A stretch of DNA of 64,000 bases from Bimastos eiseni (lineage: Eukaryota; Annelida; Clitellata; Crassiclitellata; Lumbricidae): contig OY365809.1 of NCBI GenBank assembly GCA_959347315.1, positions 8,708,790 through 8,772,789 on the forward strand. Direction: 5' to 3'. A program made the position numbers and the translations under genes. Position 1 is the first letter of the stretch, and every line of letters starts with the position of its first letter. Below the pieces are notes generated by a model. That model was not told the origin of the DNA. It ran no database searches and saw only the letters and a list, made by a program, of their open reading frames with translations. This document shows positions 36,101 to 43,867 of the stretch, piece by piece.

Positions 36101-36685
36101 TTTTCTGGCCGCTTGTGCCCTAGTCAACACTGACACGCTTAACGGAACTATCTCCGGAAGATCATTGCCCACCAAAATATCTACTCCCTGGGGCAATTTG
36201 TCAACCAATCCACAAAGAATTTTTCCATTTACAGTCGGTGACTGTAAAGTAATTTCGACAAGTGGAATTTCTGTAGGTTGACCCAAAATTCCCTGAATGA
36301 ACTGCTTCTCACTGGTGTCATGAAACTCATATTCATTCACCCTTTTTTTACTGAGCAAAGTCTGCAAAGAACCACTATCACGAAATAGAACTAGGTCACG
36401 GCGTGACCCCTCATTATCGATCAGAACTGCTTCCGCACAAAAAGGCTGATAACCATCATGCACGAGAGACAAACCCTCGGACTTCGCACTTGCTGCTCCA
36501 CTTTCCACTAAATGAATAGAATTTGGCTTATTCTCGAACATTTGAGCTTGCTTCCTCTTTAGACTTCTACAATTCTTCACTACATGCCTTCTAAGTCGAC
36601 AGTACCCACAAACCGGTGCCTCCTCAAAATTTTTCTGAAATTCCGCATGTTGTTCAACTTTTTGGAACTTTTTGGGGAACCACAA
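33188..36685 (-). CDS. pol: Gmr1-like Ty3/gypsy pol polyprotein: PR, INT, RT, RNase H
   Basis: The frame is uninterrupted over 1165 codons. In order there are a CCHC zinc knuckle at residues 26-39 (C-x2-C-x4-H-x4-C), an aspartic protease with DSG at 103-105, then an integrase with HHCC (H336, H343, C373, C376), catalytic D406, D464 and E500 (spacing D-57-D-35-E) and a GPY module near 643. Reverse transcriptase follows at about 740-960 (LDMTKGYWQIPL with D843, YLDD at 901-904), then RNase H at about 1040-1160 (E1087, D1114, D1157). Integrase ahead of reverse transcriptase is the Gmr1 order, unlike ordinary gypsy elements. The residue where RNase H usually has its first catalytic Asp (DAS) is Val1048 (VAS). 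The listed start is the first ATG of the frame; expression is expected by frameshift from gag. Confidence 0.95.
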   Translation of the reverse strand: MWFPKKFQKVEQHAEFQKNFEEAPVCGYCRLRRHVVKNCRSLKRKQAQMFENKPNSIHLVESGAASAKSEGLSLVHDGYQPFCAEAVLIDNEGSRRDLVLFRDSGSLQTLLSKKRVNEYEFHDTSEKQFIQGILGQPTEIPLVEITLQSPTVNGKILCGLVDKLPQGVDILVGNDLPEIVPLSVSVLTRAQAARKKNFMGNLHGVSARSTVQPMDSWDGQVDDQTAVLSGSQSLVLDEPQGALFRDNSVDLMGDTISSGLIVSRTELIRLQRADISLKQFFMLAESQMDEFERFRYVLKNGVLTRQWRTKYTPVGGLVTQVIVPKVLRSQVLQVAHDIPASGHLGMRKTRDRVLAHFWWFGIFSDVRKYCRTCDICQRLGKGAVKIKRPLINLPVIDQGFRRLTMDIVGPLPTCPKSGNRFILTVMDLATHRPFPLQKHSAKDVAKCLVEVFSMFGFPEELLSDCGTEFMSELMRNLLCECQVIHLRTSPYHSQTNGCIERFHRTLKDMVKAVGNSFPGDWDEVLQWLLFAYREVPVSGLGFSPFELIFGRNVKGPLKLIKRHWLNDESLKKVRQDNVVDFVLNLRDWIRATLEIVNKNEATEKENSKLWYNINARNVTFEEGEKVLVLLPLNGKPLLAKYAGPYLIEKRLGDVDYVVSTPDRRKAKRVNLLKKYMDRDPDQSASVNLAVAVEGNEELQGNSFLRHVALAHLESDKQIELSQLLLDYGEVIDNRPGKTNLIDHNIELMPGVRPVRQSAYRLHPEKLRWVDSEISRLLNWGIIEESVSPWAAPIVIVPKSDGTGRLCADFRKLNSVTVADPFPMPRIDALLDKLGGAKYMTKLDMTKGYWQIPLHPSAIPLTGFVTPHDHYQWKFLAFGLRNAPETFSRLVRKELESFCDAYLDDIIIFSRNWSDHMLQLMQICRRFVHAKLKLNVKKCVFANAELDFLGHHVGLNCIRPRWQRVEALLALLQPTNKKQVQSLLGAACYYRKCLANYAELTLPLTALCKKNVVFRWTEAANKSFLDLKSRLASILRAPDYEKPFILAVVASQNCVGACLLHVDSDVEHQICYLSRKLRKHELNYSTVEKEALALLTAVRACSVYFGSASVTVYTDHSPLQFLHAMKNSNQKLLRWSLELQEFSLDIRHKPGKENHLPDLLSRPSPA

Positions 36686-37816
36686 GTACCCATACCACCA
36701 GAAAAATGGTTTCTTGAATCAATTTTAGCTCCAGAGGAGTCTTCGAATTTAAATGGTCTGTACAAAATTGCAAATTCGTCAGCTAGTTTCGCAGCTTCAG
36801 ACAAAGTCCTCGGTTTTTTCTCAATAACCCAAAGATGAATCTCTGTCGGCATGCAATTGACAAATTGCTCAAGCTTAAATACTTCCAACAGCTTATCCAA
36901 ATCAGTTAACGCATCTTCTCCCTCTAACCAACGTCGAAACGGAAGGGTTAATCGGAACGCGAAATTCGAGTACGTTTCTGCATTTCCCTTGGACAAAGTG
37001 CGGAACCGTTTCCGGTAAAACTCAGGAACTCTGGAATATGCTAATAGCAACGCTTGTTTTTTCAGCACATCATAGTCCCCACATTGTTCCGTACTCAACT
37101 CAACAAAAACCTTCTGAGCTTTTCCCGTCAGTTGAGTATGGATCAACGCCGTCCATTTCGCTTTAGGGAACTTATTAAATTTCCATCGCTTTCTCAAAAG
37201 CCAAGATGTAGTGGTCCATGTCCACACCATCAAATTTAGGTACAAACTTTACAGCTGACGCAATCCGAAACCCGTCACCCGAATCCGAAAAGTCGCCAGT
37301 GTGTCCCTATAATCTCCTCATTTTAAAGTCATACTGTCTGACTCGTTCTCTTTCATCAGCCTCGGCCGTAATCTTCGCTTCCTCTAACGCAATTCTAGCC
37401 TTACGTTCATCCGACTCCATTTGCAATATAATTCTCATCTCATTCGCTGCCAATTCCTTCTCACTTGCTTCTAATTCTTTTCCTTGCCTCTACTTGGAAT
37501 TTAAGTTTTAGAATCTCAAACTCTCGGTCTGCTTGCTCCTTCTTCAGAATGCGTTCTGCCTCCTCACGTTTCATTTGCCTATCGGCATCTTCTGCTTCTT
37601 TCGTGGCTCTTAATTCCATAGCGTTAGACTTAATGCGCCATTCCTCCTTTAGCGCTTTCGAGGCGAAACAAACTTCATCAACGTCTTTTGCATTTGAGCC
37701 TTGCTTAAGCCACGAGTATCCTGGCCCACTTTTTCCAACTCCTGTTTAAAATCTTCTGCACTCAAGTCAAAAATGTCCTCGACAGTCAACGACCTCGCCG
37801 CAACCGGAGTTTTCAT
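36580..37816 (-). pseudogene. gag: Interrupted gag of the gypsy element (coiled coil and SCAN-like capsid)
   Basis: Coding sequence on the minus strand starts at ATG 37816 and runs towards 36580 in several frames. The first frame stops near 37649 after 55 codons. A Lys/Glu-rich coiled-coil region follows in a second frame (stop near 37461) and a third (in-frame stop near 37307, further stop near 37175). The capsid-like part is then open from about 37200 to 36580. It includes VPEFYRKRFRTL and a Glu/Lys-rich alpha-helical pattern resembling the SCAN domain, which is thought to derive from Gmr1-type capsids. With about three frame changes and one or two stops, this gag is damaged, or the assembly has indel errors here. 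The last open part overlaps pol by about 106 bases. Confidence 0.75.
36670..36676 (-). promoter_or_regulatory. Candidate -1 ribosomal frameshift heptamer between gag and pol
   Basis: On the minus strand the gag codons TCC CCA AAA AGT contain the heptamer C-CCA-AAA, which fits the X-XXY-YYZ rule in the gag frame. Slipping back one base gives CCC AAA AAG, which is exactly the pol frame (Pro4-Lys5-Lys6). The pol frame is -1 relative to gag. I did not verify a downstream pseudoknot or stem. Confidence 0.55.
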
Positions 37817-38604
37817 TTTAACAATTGAAAATTCAGTTTTTAGGCCGAATTATATTGGACGAGATACAACCCGTTTGTAACAATTCCACTTGTAATGTAC
37901 CGGTCACTCCCTGTTACTCGTGAGCAAATATGATATCTATCACTTTAACAATGGTTTCCGAGAACAGTGGACAGTTATACTGCTTTAGAGTCACTTTGTC
38001 AAATATAGTCGCAATATCCTAATAACCCTACTAAGTGAACATATTTCGCACTGGTAGCTAATTTTAACCACCGCCACGAAGTGGATGATGTGAGTGACGC
38101 TGGAGTGACGGTTAAAAGTTGCTTAAGGCCAGCGCCTATAGCTAATGAAATTATAACACCAGCGGTAGATGGACAGATGAAAGAATTTCAGCCAGGCAAT
38201 TCAGGTCGTAAGGATTGAAGCATAATGTTAAATTTCCCTCACGGGCCATGACACTCACCCAGAACTATTTCATCACTCTTACCTATTTTGACTGAGCGCC
38301 CGTGAATGAGTTGGCTCCCGCAACCCACGTTAGGAGTTTGTTGGCTGGAGTTTTCAAATATCCATGTAAGCCTGTTTAACTCTAAAATAGCTTTAGGTAA
38401 AGCTTAAGCCTACTATGCTTTTAGGGATAAAGTCAAAAAAAATAATTTCGTCATTAATATTTTTGTAAAAGTAATACAAACGTGAGCATATACTAATAGC
38501 GTCGTCTAGTGAACAGTAGGCATATCAGAATAATACGCCTACCTTAGCACAATAATTAATGTTCATATTCATATTTTCATTGAATGCCGACTCACAGCTG
38601 GTAA
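37817..38604. other. Stretch between the gypsy gag and the minisatellite
   Basis: Expected to hold the 5' LTR and primer-binding site of the minus-strand element. I see no sequence shared with the putative 3' LTR and no clear TGG-starting primer-binding site, so the 5' LTR may be deleted or strongly diverged. No host exon seen. Confidence 0.35.
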
Positions 38605-40640
38605 TGAAGAGGCGTTGGATCTCACCTGTGAAGAGGCGTTTGATCTCACCTGTGAAGAGGCGTTTGATCTCACCTGTGAAGAGGTGTTGGATCTCACCTG
38701 TGAAGAGGTGTTGGATCTCACCTGTGAAGAGGCGTTGGATCTCACCTGTGAAGAGGCGTTTGAACTCACCTGTGAAGAGGCGTTTGATCTCACCTGTGAA
38801 GAGGCGTTGGATCTCGCCTGTGAAGAGGTGTCTGATCTCGCCTTTGAAGAGGTATCGGATCTCACCTATGAAGAATCGTTGCATCTCGCCTATGAAGAGG
38901 TATCTGATCTCACCTGTGAAGAGGTGTTTGATCTCACCTGTGAAGAGGCGATTGATCTCGCCTATGGAGAGGCGTTGTATCCCGCCTATGAAAAAGCGTT
39001 GGATCTCGCCTGTGAAGAGGCGTTGGATCTCGCCTGTGAAGAGGCGTTGGATCTCGCCTGTGAAAAGGCGTTGGATATCGCCTATGAAGAGGCGTTGGCT
39101 CTCACCTGTGAAGAAGCGTAGATCTCGCCTATAAAGAGGTGTTGGATCTCGCCTGTGAAGAGGCGTTGGATCTCGCCTGTGAAGAAGCGTAGATCTCGCG
39201 TTTAAAGAGGTGTTGGATCTCGCCTGTGAAGAAGCATTGGAACTCGCCTGTGAAGAGGCGTTGGATTCTCGCCTGTGAAGAGGCGTTGGATCTCGCCTAT
39301 GATGAGGCGTTGGATCTCGCCGGTGAAGAGGCGTTGTATCTCGCCTGTGAAGAGGCGTTTGATTTCGCCTTTGTAAAGGCGTTTAATCTAGCGTATGAAG
39401 AGGCGTTGGCTCTCGCCTGTCAAGAGGCGTTAGATCTCGCCTACGAAAAGTCGTTGGACCTCGAATGTGAAGAGGCGTTTGATCTCGTCTGTGAATAGAC
39501 GTTGCGCCTCGCCTGTGAATAGGCGTTGGATCTCGCCTTTGTAAAGGCGTTTGATCTGGCATGTGAAAAATCGTTGGACATCGCCTGTGAAGAGGCGTTA
39601 AATCTCGCACAGAGATCTCGCTAGTGAAGGGGCGTTGGATCTCGCCTATGATGAGGCGTTGAATCTCGCCTGTGAAGAGGCGTTAGATCTCGTCTTTGTA
39701 AAAGCATTTGATCTTGCCTGTGAAGATTCGTTGGATCTCGCCTATGAAGAGCCGTTAGATCTCGCCTGTGAAGAGGCGTTAGATCTCGCCTGTGAAGTGG
39801 CGTTAGGTCTCGCCTGTGAAGAGGCGTTAGATCTCGCCTTTGTAAAAGCGTTTGATCTCGCCTGTGAAGAGGCGTTGGATCTCGCTTGTGAGGAAGCGTA
39901 GATCTCGCCTATGAAGAGGTGTTGGATCTCGCCTGTGAAGAGGCTTTAGATCTCGCCTTTTCATAGGCGTTAGATCTCGCCTATGAAAAGGCGTTAGAAC
40001 TCGCCTATGGAGAGGCGTTGTATCTCGCCTGTGAAGAGGCGTTCGATCTCGCATGTGAAGAGGCGTTGGATCTCGCCTGTGAAGAGGCGCTATATCTCGC
40101 CTGTGAAGAGGCGTTAGATCTCGCCTGTGAAGTGGCGTTAGGTCTCGCCTGTGAAGAGGCGTTAGATCTCGCCTTTGTAAAAGCGTTTGATCTCGCCTGT
40201 GAAGAGGCGTTGGATCTCGCTTGTGAGGAAGCGTAGATCTCGCCTATGAAGAGGTGTTGGATCTCGCCTGTGAAGAGGCTTTAGATCTCGCCTTTTCATA
40301 GGCGTTAGATCTCGCCTATGAAAAGGCGTTAGAACTCGCCTATGGAGAGGCGTTGTATCTCGCCTGTGAAGAGGCGTTCGATCTCGCATGTGAAGAGGCG
40401 TTGGATCTCGCCTGTGAAGAGGCGCTATATCTCGCCTGTGAAGAGGCGTTAGATCTCGCCTTTGTAAAGGCGTTTGATCTGGCCTATGAAGAGGCGTTTG
40501 ATCTCGTCTATGAAGAGGCGTTAGATCTCGCCTACGAAAGGGCGTTGGACCTCGAATGTGAAGAGGAGTTGGATCTCGCCTGTGAAGAGGTGTTAGATCT
40601 CGCCTGTAAGGAGGCGTTGGATCTCGCCTGTAACATTAAC
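38605..40640. repeat. 24-bp minisatellite, about 85 units, each with an inverted repeat
   Basis: The consensus unit is GGATCTCGCCTGTGAAGAGGCGTT (24 bp). It contains the dyad CGCCT-GTGAAG-AGGCG, and variants such as CGCCTTTGTAAAGGCG keep or extend the stem. Because 24 is a multiple of 3, the array gives long open frames: (LDLACEEA)n in one plus frame, (RRWISPVK)n in another, and RLFTGEIQ-type repeats on the minus strand. Several units are 23 bp or otherwise shifted, breaking every frame, so a protein is unlikely. Early units (38620-38800) favour CTCACC and later ones CTCGCC. The array ends near 40640 in unrelated sequence. Confidence 0.95.
39776..40445. repeat. 335-bp tandem duplication within the minisatellite
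   Basis: The block beginning about 39776 is repeated about 335 bp later; identical 75-codon frames occur at 39827-40054 and 40162-40389. 335 is one base short of 14 units of 24 bp because the block contains a 23-bp unit. The copies are essentially identical, so the event is recent. Confidence 0.88.
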
Positions 40641-41994
40641 ACAGGAAAAACCGGGCATACTCTTACCAGTGATTAGTCTGCCAGTACCCGACCCGCCCCG
40701 TGGAATATGTACCCGCACCCTACCCGTACCTGCGGGTACGGGTCTGGAGCGGTTTGCCCTCTGGTATGCTCACAGACCCCTAGCTATTACCCGGGTACCC
40801 ATTGACAGCCTTAGTGCGGAGTAATTAATTCTTATTAATTCCACTACTGTTTGTACTCTGACAGTGCCATTCCCATGCGGGGATAAATGAGGAGGGCGAT
40901 GCTAACGTTGGTTGCTGTCACACAGTGTCGTTAAACTGAAACTACTTCTATCAGTTGTTGACGATCGGTCTCTGCCTGCGTGACTGAGATGACCCCATCT
41001 CCTCTGCCTCATCTCTCGGCATAGGCATTGGGCATGGCCGCATAGAACAATCGAGAATTGATGACTCGGAACGGTAGAGGGCTGCCCTGTATGGCCCTAA
41101 AGGCTGAAACACAATGGAGGCGGCCGTTTTACCTTTTGTCTGTAGCATTTTCTCTGAGGCCGATGAACGACGTTCGATGGAGTGGGAATGTGCTTGGCGT
41201 TTTCCTTCGACACCGCCGTCATCATTCAGTGCCATGGAATCAATGAAGCGTTTAGTCTTCTCGTGCGGCCATTAGCATCAAAGGTGGTGCCTGCCAGCGA
41301 AGAACAAGTGCGGCCAGCGTCGTAATTAATTTGACGACGAGTTGCCTTGGAGGCTGTGCACTGCGCATTGGCTCAATTGGTTGAGCAGTTTTATTGTTAT
41401 TTAACACAATGACCGGTTCCAGCTTGCCAAGCGAACCACGCAGTTAGACCTCCTTAACGACCTTGGACAAAAACACTTGGTACTTTTCGTCACAGTCTGT
41501 GACCAAGCAACCGAATTTTTTTGGAACAACGTATACTATTATCTTATTACGCAGTCTGCCATTGTGAAGTCGTTCAATTAGTCAATTCGTCAGACGGAGA
41601 CTTTGAGGCGGAACTGCAGCACAGGATAAGTTATCGATTCATAGAACACCGGCAGTTGATCTAATTTTGTGAAACAGTCTACGATTTTTCAACGCAAGCA
41701 GCCACGTTATATGTAGGCTTTCTAAGGACTTTGATGCATTCATTGAATATTTTTGCAATCCGGGTTCAACTGGTTGCTCCAGAAAGAAATAGAATCTAAA
41801 ATTCTGAGCAAGTTTGTCTAAACATGTAGGTTATGGAGTAAATAAGACGTATTGGACCTAGAGCCTACATGTATGTAGTTAAAATTTGTACAAAGTGAGC
41901 TGCTGTTGCAGCAGATTGAAGTGGCGTTTGAAGTGGCGTTTGCAGGGCTCTTTGTAGTTAAAAACAGGTTAGGGTCACTGCAAACACAAAGATC
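40641..41994. other. Stretch with no recognised gene; fragment of a repeat at its start
   Basis: From 40680 to 40800 there is a cluster of GTACCCG/CGGGTAC words (CCCGACCCGCCCCGTGG, CGGGTACGGGTCTGG) resembling a hAT-type subterminal repeat cut by the minisatellite. A minus-strand frame at 40951-41235 (94 codons, GC-rich, Arg/Ser-rich) is not recognised and may be fortuitous. Confidence 0.35.
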
Positions 41995-42252
41995 CAGGGG
42001 TGTAACAAGCGGGGGGCAGAGGGGTACCGGTCCCCAGTTTTAGTGCTCAGTGCCCCCCCTCATGTGCCCCCCAAATTGGTTCTTTTTTATGTTTATCCAA
42101 TGAATTTTGAAGATTACTTTTGTTAAGATAATTTGTGCCCCCTCATCTTTCAAATTTCTGGGGGGCAAAATTCAAAAAGTGGGAGAGCAAAAAAATTTTT
42201 TGCACTTCGCGTAATATTTTTAAAATTATGTTTCCCCCCTGTTACACCTCTG
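41995..42252. mobile_element. hAT-like MITE with 8-bp TSD (7/8)
   Basis: The 258-bp element starts CAGGGGTGTAACAAGCGGGGGG and ends with the inverted counterpart CCCCCCTGTTACACCTCTG, about 24-bp imperfect termini. It is flanked by caaagatc (41987-41994) and caaggatc (42253-42260), an 8-bp target duplication with one mismatch. The interior has many CCCCCC/GGGGGG runs and no coding capacity. Confidence 0.83.
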
Positions 42253-42682
42253 CAAGGATCGATCCATTCCAAAGGTAAAAACAGTCTCTAGACGTCTTCT
42301 AACATTCAAATTATGCGTCTTTTTCAATAGTGTGCAAAAGATCAAAGCCAAATCCTCTAATTTGGAGTTTAGTGTTAGTTTGAAAATTGTAGAGAAAACA
42401 TTACAAAATAGATAATTATTGATAATTGACAACACATAAAGCTTTTACAGTACGAAATTGTACAACGGCTAGATTTTTGGATGGTGTTTACAGTCCGTTT
42501 ATTATAAAAGCGCATCGTAAGCTGTTTAAAAATTCACTATAAATTTTGAAATCTAAATTTCGTCAATGTGGTTCAACAGTATTATTTGGGGTCTTCAAGG
42601 CCTATGCAATTGTGGAACCAACTGTCCACAAACTGCTACTTCGATCCTGTGTAATAGAACATAAGTCGCGCACAATTAGGCC

Positions 42683-42985
42683 TAGGGTTGCCAGAAACGT
42701 CGGAATTTCGGAAATCAAAAGAAGACAAAAGAGGGCGCATTGAATGTTTCATTCTGGTCTTCTAAGCAGCCATCACAATACAATACAATATTCATTTGAT
42801 TCTAAATATCAACCTGACACAGCCGCAACTTAATTTGCATTAAAAATATTATAAATTGAATACAAATTGACATACAAAAATCCGGACATTTTCCAGGTAT
42901 TTAGCCTAACCTGCCGGACAGAGGGCATGAAGCCAAAAAGGAGGACATTTCCTCCTTTTGCCGGACGTCTGGTAGCACAACCCTA
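42683..42985. mobile_element. Probable hAT-like MITE without clear TSD
   Basis: Ends are TAGGGTTGCCAGA and the complement of ACCAGACGTCC...; the right terminus reads GGTAGCACAACCCTA. Both ends carry CCGGAC/GTCCGG-type subterminal words. About 303 bp, no coding. Flanking 8-mers (attaggcc and aacacaac) do not match, so either the ends are slightly mis-set or the target duplication has decayed. Confidence 0.5.
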
Positions 42986-43740
42986 AACACAACGTGTTAA
43001 TGACGTCATCTGGTCCGTGTCGTAGCGATGCAGCCGCCAAGTTAACCATAGAGTTTGAGCCCAAAACACAGATATAAAATCGTGCTTAAAATCTATCGCA
43101 GCAATAAACGCCATTATAATTCCGCACGACTCGTCAATGAAAGTTGAAGCGCGACCGACAGGCTGCGACTCGAGTGGAGGTGAAGCCCCGCCTGAAGCCA
43201 GAGACGATCCTTCAGCCGCAGAAGCCGTATCAAGTCGCCATCGTCGTCGTAGTAATTGTTAGCTGTTGGATGCCCGTGCGATCGACTGCGTACAACGGGA
43301 GACGTGTTCAGGTGTCTAATTATTCAGTTAGAGTCTGCGATTACTCGCGATATGGTGCATTATCAGAGACCTGCCCGGTGTTTGGCGTGGTAATTTACAA
43401 CAGACGGGGTACGATGTGACAGCCGTGTACTGCTATCGATTAGGGCGAATCGGATGCCGCAGTTAATGGTTTGCGATCACACACTGTCTGTTTGTGCAAA
43501 TGTGTTGGCGACGTGCTTTTCAGACCGTGCCTCCTTCTGCTTTCCTCAGCATCAACTGATGTTCAGCGACCGAGAGACTCATTGCTAGTTGGATAGGAAA
43601 GCTAGAACAGTTGCAGGAATTAGATTGAACCCTCGATCCCGTAGCCACCCACTGAATGGCACGTGACGATTGGTTTAGCGATGATTAGGACTAGCTAATG
43701 AGGATGAATTGCCAACGCCGGCATTGCATGTGCGTTTAAA
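42986..43740. other. GC-richer upstream region of the channel gene
   Basis: This stretch is richer in CG dinucleotides than its surroundings and may include the promoter or 5'UTR exons of the channel gene at 43868. A 41-codon frame from ATG 43137 and an overlapping 91-codon frame lacking an ATG start are present but unrecognised. Confidence 0.35.
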
Positions 43741-43867
43741 TCTCGCTTTAAAATCCGAGATTTTCCACATCGACTCAGTTTAGTCGTAGGTTACTGTCGA
43801 ATAGAGGAGCTATAGAAACCAGGGTAAGTTGCATTAAGGAGAGCCAATTGTACTGTCGTGTGGTGAG

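Noticed and set aside
34057..37749. Several plus-strand frames of 60-103 codons
   Set aside because: All are antisense to the intact pol or to gag.
32440..38500. Complete LTR pair for the gypsy element
   Set aside because: No sequence from the putative 3' LTR was found by eye upstream of gag; only weak similarity of a few bases.
38559..39134. 191-codon RRWISPVK-repeat frame and 168-codon LDLACEEA-repeat frame as a repeat protein gene
   Set aside because: Three frames are open because the unit is 24 bp. 23-bp units and stops break all frames later in the array, and there is no flanking unique coding sequence or signal peptide.
38605..40640. CRISPR-like array
   Set aside because: Units are contiguous without unique spacers and the genome is eukaryotic; it is a minisatellite.
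43144..43419. 91-codon plus-strand gene
   Set aside because: The listed start is TTG, not ATG, and no domain is visible; may be part of an untranslated region.
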